NCBI GenBank assembly: GCA_033807775.1
Contig: CM066314.1
Location: forward strand, 97,008,929-97,072,928
Length of the DNA: 64,000 bases
Source of the DNA: Saussurea involucrata
Lineage: Eukaryota > Streptophyta > Magnoliopsida > Asterales > Asteraceae
Direction: 5' to 3'
How positions within the stretch are numbered: the first letter of the stretch is position 1; each line of letters opens with the position of its first letter. The notes under the pieces are model-generated. The model saw nothing but the letters and a program-made list of their open reading frames with translations, searched no databases and was not told the DNA's origin. The translations under genes and the position numbers were made by a program. This document shows, piece after piece, positions 7,768-19,111 of this stretch.

Positions 7768-10298
7768 ATGCCTGAAGCTCTACCTGTGAAAGCATATAGA
7801 CGAGACTTAGGGAATCCCATGGTCCAGCCAGCGCCGGAGGGACCTTCCCCGGGACATAGAACATGTGAGAAGGAGGGAGTTATGGTCGAAAGCGAACCAG
7901 GAAAGATTGGGCCGTAAAGATAACGAAGCTCCTGAGCGAACCGAACCGAGCGATATCCGGGTAGCCACATCTGCTATCCCATCTCATTTGTTGGGACGGG
8001 GTATTGAAGAAGACTATGTGGACCCAGCGGAGCAATTGCACGACCCCCTCATCCACTCATCCGTCTCTCAAAAGACGGATGTTTCAGTCTCACACGGGGA
8101 TATAGCACAACTTCCACCGGTCTCTGACTCGGAGAGTACTGGTGTTGAAACAAGAGACCAGCAACCCCCGGTCTCGACTTCTTTCAGTGCACCATCGAGT
8201 CTAGATCCACTTGTTATTGAAGATTCATTGACTAGGACACTTGATGCGGAACAACACCAAGTCGCGGCTCTCAGTGACCCGACCGGAACGTCTGTAGTGT
8301 CTCCGTCTGCCGGAACACGAGGATCGGACTGAAATCCTACCACAGCTATTATCACGCCAATTGTGAACGTAGGTGGCTTTACCCACGCGGTAGATGCCTC
8401 ATCGGGTAATCTAAGTGAACCCGAAGTTACTCACCCAGACTTTGTGTCACCAGGGTCCCTGGACAGTACCCTTAAGGCTGTCCGCGAGGCAATGGAGCAA
8501 ACTATGCAGCAACATGTAGCCGCTGAACTTGCCAAAGTTATGCGCGCAATCAAGGGCAAAGACAAGGTCGTCGAAGCTGAATCCGCACCTGTAACTCCAC
8601 CGATCTCAACTCAACCTATCTATTCGGTGGACACTCTAAAGACGATGCTACTGGCCCAACTGCTCCAAGAATAAAAAACAAACGCCTCAACCGAAGCAGA
8701 CCTGATCTCCGTTATGAAATCACAGGTCACTGCTCCGTCATCATCCATTACCACTCGCCTGGATAACATTGACTCGACTCTCAAGGACTACAACCACGCA
8801 CTCACTGTGTTGTCCGAAGATACTTGTAGGAGTCAAGCAGGCGGTCTGAAACGGAAACACGATGACCAGGATGATCCTGATCACCGTGAGGGGGAGAAAC
8901 GACAACGTCTAACCGAGACCGCCGCCCTGATTCAGACTGAAGCTACAACAGTGGTTCAACAGGAACCTCCAACTGCGGCAGCTACTACAGAAGCACCTGA
9001 AGCCGAGTTGCCATTAGCCGAGATGGTAATCGACTTGGAGATTTCAGAAGACGAAGACCCAACGGTTGAAAAGCCTGAGGGTTCAACACATGGATTGATC
9101 GACTTTGACTCATCAGACAGACCTCTACTGGATATGATATAGACTGTGAAGCCAACCCGGAGACCGAAGATGCATGGTATCAAAAAGTCGCCAGTGCCGT
9201 AAATCTCCAAGTAAATTTGGTATTCCCTACTGATGAAGACGACAACATCGATTATGATCAGTTCCTGCTTCAAAATCTTTATGGTACGTCTCCCGTTCAC
9301 TATGCTCAACCAACCGGAACGTCAACAAGACCCGAGACCTCAACTGCCAATGTTCCGACAACTCCCCTACAAACGACAGCTTCTGATCTTCCTCCCCCTC
9401 CTCAGCATCAAATTCGTTGGGAGAAGATCATGGTACTCATCCCTCATCTGGAGGAATCTTTGAAAAAGCTGTTTGTCCACAAGCTTCGCCCCATCGAGCC
9501 AACCTTCTGCCTTGGTATTTACAACTTTAGCCCCGAATACCAACGGCGATATATCAGCGCAATGCAGTGGTGTCTACCAGTCAGCCAAGTAAGAACCAAA
9601 TTTCGGATCACAGAGGTAATCGGTATCTATTCAAGATGCATTATGAAGATCGTCTACCCAGTGTTCACTGTCCGACGTGAAGATGTTAACGAATGGAAAT
9701 TCTCTGAAGCTGACTTCCAGAACCTCCGACCGTTCGACTTCCTGGCTATTCTGAAAGACCTTCGTACAAGAACCATCCGACCGCTTGAAGTTACAAAGGC
9801 GCTCGAAGCTGTTCGTCGATACCTGGTTCGTACCATTATGATGTCATATCTAACGGATTTTCAAATGGCTGTCGAGAACAGGGCAAAGAAGATAATCTGA
9901 TCAAGCTGAATCTGAAAGCGCCTGAGTTAGACATGTATCCCGAGAACGCAATTCTTCTAGAACCAGAATTCGGGATTGTTTACCTCAACGAGGAAAAAGA
10001 GAAGAAGTTCATGCGCTTCAGTCAGGTGGAAAGATTCTGTGACGGCACACTCCACAAAGTTCAAGATGCTCTTCGAACGATTATTCAACACGAGTCTCAA
10101 AATCCAAGGTTCTCATATGTTCCAAATCCGAATGAAGTAACTGCTCGGAATGCCGTGGAAATAGTTGAAGAACGCATCGACTACCATCGTGCAATCAGAT
10201 GGTTCGAGGTACACTTCGCGCTTCGCAAAAGATATGTCTTCAACTGGAGAGATCTAGAGCGCCAACTCGAACTTCAAATCAAAGGGGGAGATTGTTAG
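7768..10298 (+). pseudogene. S4: env-like ORF, middle and C-terminal part
   Basis: From the ATG at 7768 a chain of frames encodes one degenerate protein: MPEALPVKAYRRDLGNP (frame 1), then frame 2 from about 7865 to 9142 with in-frame stops at 8330-8332, 8672-8674 and 9140-9142, frame 1 to 9900, and frame 0 to 10298. The middle is rich in Thr, Ser, Pro and acidic residues with a short coil (MEQTMQQHVAAELAKVM). The C-terminal part contains PHLEESLKKLFVHKLRP and ILLEPEFGIVYLNE, matching ITEPRFGLVFQNP of the S10 env-like ORF. I see no signal peptide or membrane segment. The conserved N-terminal domain of S9 and S10 is missing. The final codons overlap the polypurine tract and the stop lies in the first bases of the LTR. 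Function unknown. Confidence 0.75.
10281..10290 (+). promoter_or_regulatory. S4 polypurine tract next to the 3' LTR
   Basis: AAAGGGGGAG ends two bases before the TGTTAG start of the LTR, the expected place for the plus-strand primer. Confidence 0.88.
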
Positions 10299-10557
10299 GC
10301 CAGGTTTTATAGTTGATTTAAAGTTCAAGGGTTGAATTGTAATAGTTTATTTTGAGCCTTATTAGTGAACGGGCCGTGGGCTTGTTAACCACGGGCCCAT
10401 AGTATTTAATGTAAGATTAGCTTGGAAAAACAAGTTAATCATCTCTTTTACTTTCAACATTGTATTGCTAAATTCTCTCTGAAAGAATAATGAAAGGGAT
10501 GACCATTGGAAATCATTGTTCTTATTGATTTATGTATTTGATTTCTTATTTGTTGCA
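10293..10557 (+). repeat. S4: 3' LTR
   Basis: It starts TGTTAGGCCAGG right after the polypurine tract. It contains the inverted pair GGGCCGTGGGC/CCACGGGCCC near 10370-10400. The right end is uncertain: the last CA before recognisable S5 gag is at 10556-10557. No PBS follows, as expected for a 3' LTR, and no matching 5' LTR is present in the window. Confidence 0.7.
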
Positions 10558-11599
10558 CGGATCTGGTAATAACAAAAATGGACCCTATATTCTCTTCACT
10601 ATCAATGATGTTGTTCCAGCAACTGCTACCACTCCTGCCATTCCTAAAAGACAAATCATCAAGGCAGTTTCTCAGTGGACTGATGAGGACAAGAAGAGAG
10701 TGGCCATAGATACTAAAGCCAGATCTATCATTTCTATGGCTCTCCCTGATGAGGTTTATCACTCTATCGTGAACCTCAAAAGCTCCAAAGCCATGTGGGA
10801 CACCATATGTGTTCAATATAAAGGTACTGCTAACGTACAAGACTCCAGAAGAATAAATCTGGTAAGACAATACGAAAGCCTCATGTATGGTAAGAATGAA
10901 ACTCTCTCTGAAGTTCACCAATGTTTTAACTGCTTAATCATTGATTTAAAAAATGTTGGTAAGACCTACTCTAACTCCGAGATTCTGACAAAATTCTTGG
11001 AACGTCTTCCTAAAAGTTGGGACAACTATACCATGTGTCTTAAACTCTCAAAGGATCTAAAATTCATGACCTTAAGTATTCTTTTTGGCACTATGCTCAA
11101 TCATGAGCAGTCGTGTCAACTTAAAAAGAATATTGTCAAAGATTCAAAAAGCACACCTATTGCTTTACTCTCTTTAGAGTTAATGCCCATTCATCGCTCT
11201 TCTGTCACTATCACTAAGTTGGAATCTAACTCTGATGATTCATCAGAAGCTGATCCTTCAGAGCTTGGTGAATCTCTGGCACTCCTGACAAATTCTTTCA
11301 GGAGATTCGCTAGAAAGAGTAACTTCAGAAGAAATAAACCTCTCACCATCACTGAAAAACCCAAATCATCTGATGTTGATAAGGCCACTGCTACTTGCTA
11401 CAACTGTGAGAAAACATGTCACTTTGCTAGTGAGTGTAGGTCAAAGAAAGTTTTCAAACCTTCTTCATCCTCCAAGAAATCATCTACCTCTAATCCTAGA
11501 GATGAAAAATACCTTAAGCTTAAAGAAAAATATGACAAGCTGAAAAACTACAAGAGAAAAGGTAAAGGTCTGATCGCTGAAGATCATGACTGGGTTTAA
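10558..11599 (+). pseudogene. S5: copia gag with zinc knuckle
   Basis: The copy begins inside Gag (NNKNGPYILF) directly after the S4 LTR, so its own LTR, PBS and leader are lost. The long frame runs to 11599 and holds the Gag domain: SQWTDEDKKRVAIDTKARSI, ALPDEVYHSIVNL, MWDTICVQYKG, ILTKFLERLPKSWDNYTM, the helix LGESLALLTNSFRRF and a CCHC knuckle CYNCEKTCHFASEC near 11395-11436. It stops at WV-TAA. Gag would package the RNA. This is the longest undamaged Gag stretch outside S13, but it lacks the start. Confidence 0.9.
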
Positions 11600-12795
11600 T
11601 CTGATGAATAATCAGATTCTGATGAAGAAGATGAGGCTAATCTTTATCCTATGGCCGAAATCCAAGAAGTAAAGGAAGAACCAGCTAAAATTCTCTCTAC
11701 TTCCACTTCTCGGGTATCAACTTCCTCCCCTTCTGCAACTATCATTGACGCTGTTAGACTTCGTGCTATCGATATGCTGACTGTTGATTTATATAATGCC
11801 CTGAATGGCAAGACCAAAGCTGAACAACAAAATTTAGATTTAGCTGAACAGCTTAAAAGTTGTCATTTAAAAATCCAAGAGCTTTCAAAAATCGAAGAAA
11901 ATTTGAAAGATCATGTATATGTAAATCAAGTCTTCAGCATTGATCGCGAGCAAGCTATCGCTATTCTGAAAGCTGAGAAAGCTATTGTTGATAATGGTGT
12001 AAATCCTCAGCAAATATCCTTGAGATAATCGGTGCTCAGATTCTTGTCAATGACAGAATTGGTCTTGTTTATAATGCTAACGCTGAAGAACCAACCAAAT
12101 ATCGTTCCATGCTTAAGTTTGGAATGTTCGTGTCTTCTATCCATGATACCTCATCATCTCAGTGCTCTTATTCTAATAATCCAATCCCTTAGGAGAAATC
12201 CACGTTAAGCCCCAAACTTATAGATAAAGGAAAAAAATGTTTTAGAAAAACCTTATAAGGGTACCAAAGTACCAAAGCTGGAAAATTCTAAACCATCAGC
12301 TAATAAACCCTCTACTTCAAAGAACAAGATCCCTGAACATGTTTAGCGATCTACTCCAAGAATAAGAGATGATGTTGTTGGCAAGAAATCTGAAGAACCG
12401 AAGGTTCCTTCGATCTCTGATACCAAAGGTATTCTTGGTACAGGCCCTGCTCATTTAAAAATATAAAATGATTATGCCTATGGTCCTAAAGTTACTTTTA
12501 GCTATAGGAAATGTTATCACTACGGACTTACTGATCATATTGCTAGTAAGTGCCCCACGTCCACCAAAGCTGAAAAATCAGCTAAGGTGAAGATAAATGT
12601 CTCCAATGCAAAGAAGATCACCCCAAGTGAAAACCAAGCAAAAGTGAAAAATGCCACTAAGGTTAAGAAATTAACCAAAGTGAAGATTACCATTGACGTT
12701 GAGTCATCAGATGTTGTGAAGACCGTTGATCCTTCTAGTTACTCTACCATAAACAATTGTAGACCCACATGTAAGTAGGTACCAATTCAAAATTA
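11600..12795 (+). pseudogene. S5: Gag-Pol linker with second, broken zinc motif
   Basis: An open piece at 11651-12028 encodes a coiled-coil-like segment (QNLDLAEQLKSCHLKIQEL) followed by DREQAIAILKAEKAIV. Further on, around 12508-12552, KCYHYGLTDHIASKCP looks like a zinc knuckle in which the second Cys is Tyr. A Lys/Val-rich tail follows to a TAG at 12776-12778. Stops and frame changes separate the pieces. A GTAAGT at 12770-12775 resembles a plant splice donor, but the next acceptor-like CAG is only about 40 bases away. Confidence 0.65.
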
Positions 12796-13871
12796 ATCTT
12801 TCTTATGTTTGCAGGTCTCGAAGGGTATCCGGTATCTTGATAGTGGATGCTCTCGACACATGACTGGTAAAAGAAACCTGCTCATTGAATACAAGGAAGA
12901 GAAAGGTCCCTCAGTGACCTTTGGTGGATATGGAAAAGGCTATACCCAAGGGTTTGGTGTATTTTCAAATGGTACAACTACCTTCAGAAGAGTCGCATAT
13001 GTTGAAGGACTGAAGCACAATCTTCTTAGTATCAGTCAGCTGTGTGATAAATACTACAAAGTTTGCTTTACTAAGGAAGCATGCTTTGTCACTGATAAGA
13101 AAGAAAATATTGCTCTCAGCGGCTATTGTTTGGAAAATGTTTATGTCATAAACATGGACTCAACAACCACTGAGAACATTTGTTTTCTCTCTAAAGCTTC
13201 ATCTGATGTCAACTGGCTATGGCAAAAGAGGCTCTCTAATCTCAACTTCAATACGCTGAATACTCTCTTCTCCAAATAACTAGTCACTGGCTTACCTCAG
13301 CACTCATATTCTAAGGAATCTCTTTGTTCAGCATGTGAGAAACGAAAGCAAACAAAATATAGTTTCAAGTCAATACAAGTGTCTTCAGTGAATAATCCTC
13401 TTCAGCTCCTCCACATGCATTTATTTGGCCCTGTCAATATTCAAACCATCGCTGGAAAGAAATACACTCTGGTCATAGTAGATAAGTTCTCTCGCTATAC
13501 CTGGGTTATGTTTCTCCGTGCAAAGAATGACACCTCAGAAGAACTCATCTCATTTGTCAGGAAAATGGAAGTCCTAAACAATATGACTGTTCGCTCAATA
13601 AGGAGTGATCATGGAACCGAATTAGAAAATAGTTCCCTTAATAACTTCTTTGAGAGTAAGGGCATTTCTCACAACTTCTCAGCCATGAGAACACCTAAGC
13701 AGAATGGAGTCACGGAAAGAAGAAACAGGACGATCATCAAACCTGCCAGATCTATGCTCAACGTTTTTCATCTTCCAACTCAATTTTGGGCAAAGGTTGT
13801 CAACACTGCCTGTTTCACGCATAATAGGTCCCTGGTCATCAAAAGATTCAACAAAACGTCCTATGAACGTT
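12796..13871 (+). pseudogene. S5: protease and integrase N-terminal part
   Basis: After a pyrimidine tract and CAG (12796-12814) the frame encodes YLDSGCSRHMTGK, the copia protease active box, then GLKHNLLSISQLCDKYY and the zinc-binding start of integrase. A TAA at 13277-13279 interrupts it; the same frame continues with SACEKRKQ and the catalytic core. In the first catalytic position HMHLFGP has His for Asp; the second (IRSDHGTE) and the Glu of GVTERRNRT are present. Integrase inserts the DNA copy into chromosomes, and this one would be inactive. The core is cut at 13871 by S6. Confidence 0.92.
13867..13871. repeat. Target-site duplication of S6, left copy
   Basis: ACGTT flanks S6 here and again at 19366-19370. 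The 5-bp direct repeat is the expected footprint of copia integrase and defines the element ends. Confidence 0.92.
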
Positions 13872-14110
13872 TGATAAAAACCAGATCTAGCAATGTAATA
13901 TGAACAAGTATAGAGAGAATCTAGAGAGCAAATGTGTCATCCATATATTCAACATATCGGATAAAGTGTTCTAGATTGTTACTAGCTAATGACCTAGACA
14001 TGCCTATTTATACCCATAACATACAAGGTATAAAGGCAAAGCAATACAGCATAGACTCATTACAGTACATTGACTTTACAGTAAATCTTGAATACAATAA
14101 TGCTCTAACA
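13872..14110 (-). repeat. S6: 3' LTR (left copy)
   Basis: It runs from TGATAAAAACCAG to GCTCTAACA on the plus strand (element sense TGTTAGAGC...TTTTATCA). A TATTTATA at 14005-14012 is a TATAAATA box in element sense. It lacks about 15 bases present in the right copy near 13955. Confidence 0.92.
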
Positions 14111-14122
14111 ATCTCCCCCTTT
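14111..14122 (-). promoter_or_regulatory. S6 polypurine tract at the 3' LTR
   Basis: The plus strand ATCTCCCCCTTT is AAAGGGGGAGAT in element sense, directly abutting the LTR, and identical in form to the S4 tract. Confidence 0.88.
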
Positions 14123-14416
14123 GGATTCAAGATTTAAAAAAAATATGACAGCAGTCTTCAGCTCTTGATCTTCAAAACTTTAACTATGACCGCTTTGAAC
14201 GTTGAAGCTCTTACCGTCTTCAAACATAGAATAATCTTCAATTTTGTCTTTGTAAAGTCAATCTTCTCCAACAGACACTCTATTAAACCATCTTCAAGTC
14301 TTGTACATGAAAAACAGATCTTTGCAGCTTTATCAGTCTTTGACAAACAGTAACTTCTCGTATCCTTCTTGATGCAAGAACCTTAGTTCTCATATTAACT
14401 TTCTCATATTAAAAGG

Positions 14417-14615
14417 TTCCGAAACCATCAATTCGGATGTAGGCAGATCAGAAACCAATAGAATTCGGATGTAGACAGATCCGAACCCAAGAGAATTCGG
14501 AACAAGAAGGATGCGAAACCATCAATTCGTATCATGTTGGATGCGAAACCATGTGAATTTGTATCAAGGCAGATGCGAAACCATCAATTCGGATCAAGTT
14601 GGATGCGAAATCTCC
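14417..14615 (-). repeat. S6: short palindromic repeats in the 3' region
   Basis: About six units of roughly 35 bp of the form GAT(C/G)CGAAACC-A-(T/C)AATTCGGAT. Each unit has arms ATNCGAA and TTCGNAT that can pair. The same words occupy the S6 leader and the S13 leader. Confidence 0.75.
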
Positions 14616-15500
14616 ATATTTTTAAACTTTTAGGTGTAAGTACAATCCGAGAATAATACCTCTCAAGTCTAAGATAACCAAATTCAGCAACACTTCAGAC
14701 TTCACATGATCCGAAACCAATGCAATTTTGAACAATCCGAATCCAGCATGCGAATTTTGGACTTCTTGTATTTTGAATGATTTCTTGAACTTAGTATCTT
14801 CATCTCTTTGATCCTGAATTATCTTCGACATGAAATTGAATTAAACATTTCTCCCCCTTTTTTGATGATTGTGAGCATCATGATCATCAAAAACCTTTTT
14901 CAATTTCAGTCGCATCTCTGAGTATCACTAACAATCTCCTCCTTAATGAATAACCTTGCTTCCCCTCAAAATAAGAATTCTGGAGCAATTTGTTTTCTCC
15001 CCCTGAAAGTATGCATATATTTCATTAAAGCACAGATTTAAAAAAAATTATGCAAGGAAAATAAAATTGATTGAACTACATTTTATAACTACTAACATTT
15101 GATCATTTGAAAACTTTACAAAAGAAATCCAACTTAATGAAATTTATCAGATTTTTCAATCAAATGAAATCAAATGCGTGTGTTTGGATTCAAATACAAG
15201 TCATCATTACATATCAAGTTAAAAATGTTCAGTTTCAACCCCTTTATTAAATCTATTTGGTGTGAAAGCATGCGAAATATGATTAGCTTCAAGCACATGC
15301 AATTCTAAAACATATAAGAATACATTGCTCTACTAACACTCTTTGTCCAAAATTAGGATTTTCACAAATTTACGGGTTTATCGCGACTTTGTATTATCTC
15401 CAAGTTTCAAGAGATGCGTGCGCATTGGCATCTTTTTATTTTGTGCTCATTGGCATCTTTTAATCAAAAAGTTTAGTAAGAATAAGATACACCGTTAAAC

Positions 15501-15772
15501 ATGGCTTTCTATCTGGTTCTATAGCAGGATTTGGGTCAGCCGATCCCAGACCAGTTGGCCTTAGGTGCTAGGTGTCTAGCACCCCTTGGAACTTACTCTC
15601 CCAAACTAGAAAGGCCACATCGATATATCTTAAACCCATTTGTACCAGTAAAATATGGCTTTCTATCTGGTTCTATAGCAGGATTTGGGTCAGCCGATCC
15701 CAGACCAGTTGGCCTTAGGGACTAGGTGTCGAGCACCCCTTAGGACTTACTCTCCCAAACCAGAAAGGCCAC
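15501..15772. repeat. S6: direct duplication, about 118 bp with 154-bp spacing
   Basis: Two near-identical copies begin ATGGCTTTCTATCTGGTTCT at 15501 and 15655 and both end in AAAGGCCACA (copy 1 about 15501-15619, copy 2 15655-15772). They share GGGTCAGCCGATCCCAGACC and differ at a few positions such as CTAG/CGAG. No coding role is evident. Confidence 0.9.
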
Positions 15773-16302
15773 AGGTACAAACTTTCAAACTAAATGTTTT
15801 TTTATCTCAATCACTTGGTTTTAAAACATAGTGCTTCTCCCATATTTTCGTTTCCATTCATCATTCTAACAATTAGGCTTTTTGAGCATTATATTGTATA
15901 TAAGTCCATATTTCCATAATTTTGAGCATTCAACATAATTTCATTCATGTTTTGCTGACCTTTCGATTTATTTCAGAAGTGAAAAATGAAACAATTATAT
16001 CTCAGATAATACAAAAACACTTGTAAAATCACCCTTGACACACATTTCATTCATTTAATGAAAATTAAAAAAAATTCATCTCATTGAATTAAATTTGTTA
16101 AGATTCAAACATTCAAAGCAGTAGAAATAAAACATAATGCAATATTACCTTTCACCACTTGTTCCTTGAAACAGAAAGTTGTGACAGTTAAGGATATCAC
16201 CTGAGAAATATGAGTTCTAATCTGATTTGTTTAGAAGTCTTAGTCTTTGAAGTACGGGTCCTGAACTGAATTGTTCAGAAGCGATTATTTCTTTGCTCCC
16301 CC

Positions 16303-18071
16303 TTAATGGCACATGTACTCTTCAAAAATTATCACCGCTTCTCTTCTGTTTTCAGTCATGTGTGTGGTATATATGTAACATTCAGCATAACACATGATGA
16401 ACAAAATCATTTGATCCACAGTAAGAACAACAGATTTTCTGTAAGTACCGTACCAATAAGAAGTGTAATCTTTATGCACAAAATCATTTGATCCACAGTA
16501 AGAACAGCACATTTTCTTATGTGCCAACCTAATCAGATGATTTACAAAATGAATAGCATTAGGTTGAACATAAGATTTACCTTTCGGCGCATTGTTCTTT
16601 ATGGCCTTTGATGTGGAGGCAGATGATTTTGGTATATCTTTCATTGAAATTGTTGTGCCTTTGACTCTCCATTCCATCTTCACCTTTTTGAAGACTGGAA
16701 CTTCTTCAGATTTAGTAGTACTAACTTTAGGCACTTTTGGTTTATTATCTGATTTATCAACCAAGGGATTATAGAATAGATTTGTTGAACGAATATGATC
16801 TTTTGAGAAATCAGTTGATCTGTTAAATTGTTTAGAAGGAATGTTTTTAAAACATGAACTTGAAGTAGTTTTAAAAGAACATTCAGAATCATTTGAATCA
16901 ACAAATGGAGTCTGAAAGATAGAATTATGACTGGTCTACTTTGAGACATCAAATTTAAAAATGACGTCTTCAAGTTCTTTAACTTTGTATATCAAAACAT
17001 TTTTCTCTTTAGAAATTAGATCAAATTTCTTTTGGAGATCAGTTTTGATCAATTGATCCTTCATAATATCAGCTGATAAACCAGATAATCTTTTGTTAAG
17101 ATTAAGAATCGCATCTTCAAGATGTTTGCGTTCCGATTCAAAATCTTTTTCCAAAAACTTTCTTTTATCAGTAATCTCTTTGAAAGTTTCCATATTTTTC
17201 TTTTTAAGGGTTTTATTTTCCTTTTCAAAGAGATTTTTCTTTTCCGTGAAATCTTTTCTTTCCTTTTCCAATATATTTTCTAAATCAGAGCTTTTCACGG
17301 AAAGTTCAGAACTTTTAATCTCAAAAGATTTTCGTTCAGTTTCAAAATCAGCTCTTTCTTTTTCGAGCTTCTCTTTTTCAAGAAATAAAACTTTCTCAAA
17401 GTCATAAACTTGTTTTGAAAGTTTTATACATTTCAGTTCAATTACTTCCTTTTCTTTAAGAACTTTCTTTGAAGAAGGTGACTCTGTTTCACGTTCTCTT
17501 TCCAATTCAACGCTTTCTCTTTCCAACGTTGTTTCCTTTTCTTGAACTCTTTTTAGTTGATCTCGTAGATATGAGTTCCCCTTCTCTCTCTTGTCTTCAA
17601 TGCTCTTCAGATCAGCATTTTCTATTTGAAAGATTGTTACTTTCTCTTGAAGTTTCTTGATTTGATCGTGCAGACTCGAGTTGTCTCTCTTTGCTTCAAG
17701 ATCTGCAATATAAACTTCAAGATCAGTAATTCTTTTAGTAAGTTTAGCATTTGAAGGAAAATGTCTAAAATATGTCTCTTTAAATCAGCATTTTCTTCCT
17801 CTTTATTTGAAACGGGAGTTGAAGGATTTGAAGAATTATCTTTGACAAAAGTTTGTTTCAAACTTTCATTATTTGATTTAACAAAAGTTTGTGAGATTTG
17901 AGGTATCTCCTTTGTAAGAATTTGCTTCAAACTTTCATTGTTTGATTTAACAAAAGTTTGTGAAATTGGAGGTATCTCTCTTTTAAGAGTTTGCTTCAAA
18001 CCCATTTCTCCTTTTGGTATTGCTAGAAATTGATCTTTCAGAAAATCAAGTAGAAAGTGTATGAAATACAC
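16303..18071 (-). pseudogene. S6: retained Gag-Pol linker (coiled coil)
   Basis: On the minus strand 18071 to 17637 encodes three tandem peptide units of about 24 residues of the type LKQT-KEIPPISQTFVKSNNES, followed by SSNPSTPVSNKEEE. Then 17526 to 16936 is a nearly uninterrupted 196-residue coiled coil, very rich in Glu, Lys and Leu (LEKERADFETERKSFEIKSS). The 16764-16303 piece has KMEWRVKGTT and CCSYCGSNDFVHKD, a possible zinc motif. All these blocks have counterparts in the S13 linker. Frame changes at about 17600 and 16950 separate them. The linker alone, without Gag or enzymes, survives in this element. Confidence 0.82.
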
Positions 18072-19097
18072 TTATAGAAAAAAATGTATATAAAAAATTT
18101 TCTTGAAAAACTCTTAAAGTGTATGAAATACACTATTCGGATTCAAAAATTAATCACAAGATTTCGGATCAAGTTGAATGCGAAACCACAGAATCCGGAT
18201 TGTCCTTGATGCGAAACCACAAGAATTCGGATTGGCCTGATACGAAACCAATGGATTCGGATGCTTCTTGATGCGAAACCAATGGAATTCGTATCTAACT
18301 GGATGCGAAACCAATGGAATTCGTATCTAACTGGATGCGAAATCACGGATTTCGTATCTTACTAGAACCGAAATCAACACTTGCACAAATTCAAACCAAA
18401 GTTTGATACGAAACCAACACAATTCTGATGAAACTTGATCGAAACCACTGAATTCGGACTTAACAGAGTTCGAAACCAACAGATTTCGTATTCTTATGAA
18501 TCCGAAACCCAAACTTGTGAATCTCACTTTTTGCTTTGTGATTCGAAATCATATAGAATCTCTCTTGATTGATCCGAAACCTCTATGAATGATCTGGAAT
18601 CCTTATGAACAATCAGAAATCCCTATGAACAATCCGAAACCTTCACTTGAACCCAAATATCACTAATTCAGCCATAACTTTTTCAATTCTTGATCAATGA
18701 ACACACAATTTGCACTGAGTTGTTCGAAATCAAATTCCACACGCTTTTCTATTTGATCACAAATTCTAATTCGATCGATTTAATCGAATTAAGATTCAAA
18801 AACATTAGAAATAGGGTTTTCGAACAAAAAGTGTAAAATGATCAAGTTTGATAAATTTTGTGCAGGATTTGGTAGTAATCCAAGAATTAAAGAAGATCAT
18901 GGATGTAAATCGAGTGCTATGATGGCAAGAATCAATCAAAAATATCAAAAAATGGTAGAAAATGTGAAATCTGGATGAACCGTGATCGAAGAAGCATCAG
19001 AAATCTTCAAGAACAGTGATCGATGAAGGATCCGAAATCTTCAATATAGTGTAAAAAATCTTCAAACTGGTTCTTGATCTCCTTGATTTTCTGTTTA
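18072..19097 (-). other. S6: leader, no gene
   Basis: One kilobase between the PBS and the linker. From about 18133 to 18642 it is made of palindromic repeats (see separate entry); the remainder is A/T rich. Gag should start at its inner end but is deleted, so the leader passes straight into linker sequence. Confidence 0.6.
18133..18642 (-). repeat. S6: leader tandem repeats with CGAA/TTCG arms
   Basis: At least ten imperfect units of 30-37 bp, such as ATGCGAAACCAATGGAATTC followed by GTATC. Arms ATNCGAA and TTCGNAT face each other in each unit, so each could form a small hairpin. Two adjacent units (about 18268-18333) are identical, pointing to recent slippage. Confidence 0.8.
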
Positions 19098-19109
19098 GCT
19101 CTGATACCA
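19098..19109 (-). promoter_or_regulatory. S6 primer-binding site
   Basis: The minus strand reads TGGTATCAGAGC, two bases inside the right LTR. Confidence 0.92.
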
Positions 19110-19111
19110 AT

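Larger units (their letters stand above)
14123..16302 (-). other. S6: long 3' region, no gene
   Basis: Two kilobases with no conserved frame. It includes extra polypurine-like tracts on the minus strand (plus-strand CTCCCCC at about 14851, 14997 and 16294), a cluster of CGAAACC/AATTCGGAT repeats (14417-14615) and a duplicated 118-bp block (15501-15772). Short frames listed by an ORF scan here carry no recognisable domain. It occupies the place where pol and any env-like ORF would lie in an intact relative. Confidence 0.6.

Noticed and set aside
9654..9836. Minus-strand frames opposite the S4 env-like ORF
   Set aside because: Shadow of the plus-strand coding sequence; no motif.
12770..12814. 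A small intron in S5 (GTAAGT to CAG)
   Set aside because: About 45 bases is too short for a plant intron, and the other copies lack the donor. Only the acceptor-like part is kept as a finding.
17093..17407. Ser/Phe-rich plus-strand frame opposite the S6 coiled coil
   Set aside because: Antisense shadow of a Glu/Lys-rich frame.
18133..18642. CRISPR-like array in the S6 leader
   Set aside because: Units are imperfect, contiguous and palindromic with no unique spacers, and the context is a plant retrotransposon.
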